This document shows, one piece after another, positions 14,857 through 16,721 of a DNA stretch of 16,721 nt. The translations under genes and the position numbers were made by a program. The notes under the pieces were generated by a model. That model was not told where the DNA came from. It did not search any database and worked only from the letters and a program-made list of their open reading frames with translations. This DNA is from Granulicella sp. (GTDB lineage: Bacteria > Acidobacteriota > Terriglobia > Terriglobales > Acidobacteriaceae), in the NCBI GenBank assembly GCA_003133205.1, contig PKWK01000037.1:1-16721 (forward strand), in the 5' to 3' direction. Positions within the stretch are counted from its first letter, which is position 1. Each line of letters begins with the position of its first letter.

Positions 14857-15583
14857 GGGTGTATTTAGTGTATCGCGGCGGGGTTGGGAGTTGCAGGTTG
14901 TCAGTTGCAGGTTGCGGGTGGGCGGTGGCCTGCACGGCGGCCAGGGTGAGAGGTTGCGGTGCGAGAACGGGGCGGGTGATTGCGGCGGAAGTACGGACGT
15001 TGGTGTTCTTTGAGCTTGGGCCCGGTGCTTCGCTCGGGGTGACGGCGTTATCGGTGAACGAGGAGGTTTGTGGCGCTCCGGGCTGAATACGGGGGTTCTT
15101 CGCTCCGCTCAGAATGACAACCTCGTCGACGGGTGGTTCTTGGGCCGGAGTTTGGGGTACGGTGTCGGGGATTTCGGCGATGGGGGCCAGGTCTCCGAGG
15201 TGGTAGTCGGCGGTAACTTCTTCGACCTGTGGCTGCTGTTCGGCGTTGGCTGGCGCGTGGCGCGGGAGGTTGGACGAGGCGATCGCGAGGCCGCGGAGGA
15301 GGATGGCGCCGCGCTTGTATTCGATGTCTCCGCCGGCGAGTCGGCTGAGGACTTCGTAGAGGGCGAGCTGGATGGAGGCGCGGTCGTCGATGCGGGGCAT
15401 GGGGAAGGTGCCGGAGCGGCCGCAGATTCCGTTCTCGCGGCGTACGCGGCCGTGGTTGTAGCAGAGGCTCTCGCCGCGGAGGGAGGGCGAGCCGCAGCGG
15501 TGGCCGTCGATGAAGATGTGGCGGCAGAGGTAGCGGCGTTTCGGGTCGGTGGTTTCGGTTTCGGCTGGTGTCGTATCCTGCAT
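14828..15583 (-). CDS. Hypothetical CCCH zinc-finger-like protein with repeat-derived C-terminus
   Basis: A 251-aa frame. Residues 18-47 have a compact Cys/His pattern, Cys20-x9-Cys30-x10-Cys41-x2-His44 ([28 protein letters not shown]), suggesting a bound zinc. A helical stretch ([20 protein letters not shown]) follows, then a Glu/Pro-rich part to about residue 155. I recognise this as an acidobacterial type of unknown role; no function is claimed. From about residue 155 the frame is translated intergenic repeat: [11 protein letters not shown] comes from a GTCATTCTGAGCG-type repeat and LQLP from AGTTGCAGGTTG copies. The frame then runs 29 nt into mtnA. GAGGT lies 7 nt before ATG 15583. The original stop was probably earlier. 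Confidence 0.65.
14889..14914. repeat. Direct repeat AGTTGCAGGTTG x2
   Basis: Two identical 12-mers (14889-14900 and 14903-14914) are separated by TC, just upstream of the mtnA start and inside the 3' end of the CCCH frame. This is the low-complexity type of repeat often found in intergenic DNA of this group. Confidence 0.8.
15024..15043. repeat. Short dispersed-type repeat (GTCACCCCGAGCGAAGC form)
   Basis: On the minus strand this reads GTCACCCCGAGCGAAGCACC. It resembles a degenerate relative of the 15084-15118 element and lies in the same tail of the CCCH frame. Confidence 0.4.
15084..15118. repeat. Short dispersed repeat (GTCATTCTGAGCG...GAAGAAYCCCCG type)
   Basis: On the minus strand it begins GTCATTCTGAGCGGAGCGAA and continues GAACCCCCGTATTC. 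A second, partial copy in the same orientation lies at 16697-16721. The family is known to me as an abundant intergenic repeat of Acidobacteria and some other phyla. Here it is read through as part of an ORF. Confidence 0.7.
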
Positions 15584-15595
15584 GGTAATACCTCT

Positions 15596-15665
15596 GGACT
15601 TAGGTCCTAATGTCTCTTTTCTAAAGGTGTTAGGTCTGGACTTGTTCTGTGTTTGGTCTAGACCA
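15596..15665 (-). promoter_or_regulatory. Cluster of GGTC/GACC elements upstream of the CCCH gene
   Basis: Read on the plus strand: TTAGGTCCTAATG (15600-15612), TTAGGTCTGGACT (15630-15642) and TTGGTCTAGACCA (15653-15665). The last contains a perfect 12-bp palindrome. Spacings of about 30 and 23 bp suggest repeated binding sites for a regulator of the gene starting at 15583; no regulator can be named. Confidence 0.35.
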
Positions 15666-15678
15666 TTGGTTAAATGCG

Positions 15679-15707
15679 AAAGGCCCAGCCGCGGGGCTGA
15701 GCCTTTT
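15679..15707. terminator. Terminator-like hairpin
   Basis: Arms AAAGGCCCAGCC (15679-15690) and GGCTGAGCCTTT (15695-15706) enclose GCGG. On the minus strand the single mismatch becomes a U-G wobble, giving a 12-bp stem; on the plus strand a better T-run (TTTTATTTACTT) follows. It lies 226 nt past the minus-strand hydrolase stop and could end that transcript before the CCCH promoter. Confidence 0.6.
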
Positions 15708-15883
15708 ATTTACTTACTATCCTAAGGATAGCAGGTTGACCATAACTACTATGCCAACTATTTTCGGGGTGTGGAAAAGGTGGAAGTTGTTGGTGCGGAA
15801 GGGGTTGTTGCGATGAAATATTTATTGTTGTGAGCGGAGGGGGTTGACACGATTTTGGGCGGGGACGGGTAGTCAGTGGGGCG

Positions 15884-15904
15884 AGTGGTAAGTGGTCAGT
15901 GGTA
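15884..15904. repeat. Tandem 7-mer AGTGGTM x3
   Basis: AGTGGTA, AGTGGTC and AGTGGTA follow one another without gaps, preceded by a related AGTCAGTGG at 15871. It lies about 30 nt after the hydrolase stop on the minus strand. Confidence 0.8.
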
Positions 15905-15932
15905 AGTAAAGGCGCGGCCTGGAAATAGGGCT

Positions 15933-16640
15933 TCAGGGCGCCCAAATCTCGTGGCCACGCAACCATGCTTTTATGGCTGCGGCGGATTGGTCAGGTTCTC
16001 GCTGGAGAAGAAGGTGCGGGCCTGTGAGTTGCTCATCTGTCAGAGATGGCTTTATTCGTTGGATTTCATTGAGACAGGAGGTTTTGACCAGGCGGTCTTG
16101 TTTGGCCAGGAGATACAGGATTGGTACGGTCACCGTGGCGAGTTCTGCGCGTACGTTGCACGTAAGAATGGTGTGGAGGCGGTGCACTAGCACATTCGGC
16201 TCAACGGACGAAATCGCGGATTGTATTGCCGTCTGCAATGAGGGTGGCGCGCCAGACCCGGCTAGAAATGATCGAATCACGATGTCGGGGAGGGCTCGGT
16301 TGAGGACGATTGGGGCGAGGCGGGAGTAGAGGAATCGACGCCAGCCGCGAACTGGGGTGGTGACGAATCCGGCGCAGAGGATCAGGCCCTTCAGGTTGGG
16401 TGGATTGTGGGCTGCGCACATGACTGAGAGCGGAGTTGAAAACGATTCGGCCAGGATTACGAAGGGCTGGGAAGCGGGAAGAGCGGACTGGACGAGGCGT
16501 TCCAGTTCCGTGTAGGAAAGGCATTGATCGGTTGGGTATTGGACTACTTGGATTGCGAAGGTGGGGTTGAGTTGGTTAGCGAGCGGCTCAAACAGCTTCC
16601 CCGTGCCATCCATTCCCGGAAGAAGTATGAGTTTGAGCAT
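15933..16640 (-). CDS. Alpha/beta hydrolase
   Basis: A 235-aa single-domain alpha/beta hydrolase. The N-terminal LILLPGMDGTGKLFEPL is the oxyanion-hole strand and loop. The nucleophile elbow is AESFS with Ser66, an unusual form because the canonical elbow is G-x-S-x-G and both glycines are replaced (Ala and Ser). The acid is probably Asp182 in LLAKQDRLV and the base His209 in TGPHLLL, so the triad is complete and correctly ordered. The cap region (about 95-150) is short and helical. No signal peptide is evident, so it should be cytosolic. The substrate cannot be inferred. ATG 16640 has no Shine-Dalgarno sequence; TAAGAT ends 7 nt before it. Confidence 0.88.
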   Translation of the reverse strand: MLKLILLPGMDGTGKLFEPLANQLNPTFAIQVVQYPTDQCLSYTELERLVQSALPASQPFVILAESFSTPLSVMCAAHNPPNLKGLILCAGFVTTPVRGWRRFLYSRLAPIVLNRALPDIVIRSFLAGSGAPPSLQTAIQSAISSVEPNVLVHRLHTILTCNVRAELATVTVPILYLLAKQDRLVKTSCLNEIQRIKPSLTDEQLTGPHLLLQREPDQSAAAIKAWLRGHEIWAP

Positions 16641-16696
16641 GGTTGTTATCTTAGCGGCGAGAAGTGGCCAACCCGGTAGTTTCGTGGCGCCACGGG

Positions 16697-16721
16697 CAGA
16701 ATGCGGGGATTCTTCGCTGCG
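16697..16721. repeat. Partial copy of the GAAGAATCCCCG dispersed repeat at the window edge
   Basis: On the minus strand this reads CGCAGCGAAGAATCCCCGCA and then TTCTG. It matches the core of the element at 15084-15118 and runs off the end of the window. Confidence 0.6.

Larger units (their letters stand above)
15584..15932. other. Intergenic region between the CCCH gene and the hydrolase
   Basis: No protein gene is supported. From left to right it holds the CCCH leader with repeated GGTCY elements, a perfect palindrome TGGTCTAGACCA (15654-15665), a terminator-like hairpin (15679-15707), AT-richer unassigned DNA, and a 7-bp tandem repeat. The open frame at 15706-15966 is compositionally unlike a protein. 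Confidence 0.6.

Noticed and set aside
14889..15904. CRISPR-like repeats near mtnA and the hydrolase
   Set aside because: Units are short, adjacent and without unique spacers; they are simple tandem or dispersed repeats.
15706..15966. 86-codon minus-strand frame downstream of the hydrolase
   Set aside because: Pro/Leu/Gln-rich, built partly from the tandem 7-mer repeat, and crosses the hydrolase stop.

Overview
The window looks like chromosomal DNA from an acidobacterium of the Terriglobia (Granulicella, Terriglobus or Edaphobacter type). This is inferred from high GC, an M56 peptidase carrying carboxypeptidase-regulatory-like and TonB C-terminal domains, a BlaI/M56 pair, a BshA of the bacillithiol pathway, and scattered short repeats related to GTCATTCTGAGCG..GAAGAAYCCCCG. 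No phage, IS element, CRISPR array, tRNA or rRNA was seen.

Layout. (1) Positions 1-1380 hold the tail of a small membrane protein, then atpB and atpE of the F0 ATP synthase. A hairpin closes the unit after atpE, so the other F-ATPase genes must lie elsewhere. (2) 1404-3983: a Tat-exported GH127 beta-L-arabinofuranosidase, overlapped at its end by a NUDIX hydrolase that seems to start at a non-standard codon. (3) ribA (GTP cyclohydrolase II) runs on the minus strand and meets the NUDIX gene tail to tail in a shared CTAG. (4) 4815-6266: a LytS-type sensor kinase with no response regulator beside it. (5) 6385-8987: a blaI-blaR1-like unit with a textbook promoter and two operator-like palindromes. 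Its M56 gene is split by an apparent frameshift that separates the peptidase from its TonB-like tail. (6) bshA on the minus strand, again meeting its neighbour in a CTAG. (7) 10436-13745, all minus strand: a possible Cys-rich mini-gene, a tandem universal stress protein (usp1), a CRP/FNR-family regulator with N-terminal cysteines, and a second tandem USP (usp2). (8) mtnA, a CCCH-type hypothetical protein whose 3' part is repeat-derived and overlaps the mtnA start, and an alpha/beta hydrolase, all on the minus strand.

The most coherent new-looking system is the stress module at 10686-13745. The regulator keeps the CRP recognition residues (R-E-x3-R), which predict a TGTGA-N6-TCACA site. A 9/10 match to that site lies upstream of each usp gene, about 41.5-42.5 bp before the predicted transcription start, which is the classic class II activator position. 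The simplest reading is a redox- or ligand-responsive regulator switching on two flanking USPs.

Second-rank points are the broken M56/TonB fusion, several genes with no Shine-Dalgarno sequence and a -10 box 5-7 nt before ATG (probable leaderless mRNAs), and an ATP synthase c subunit with a signal peptide and part of the sodium-ligand set. Family assignments rest on motif recognition by eye; no database search was run.
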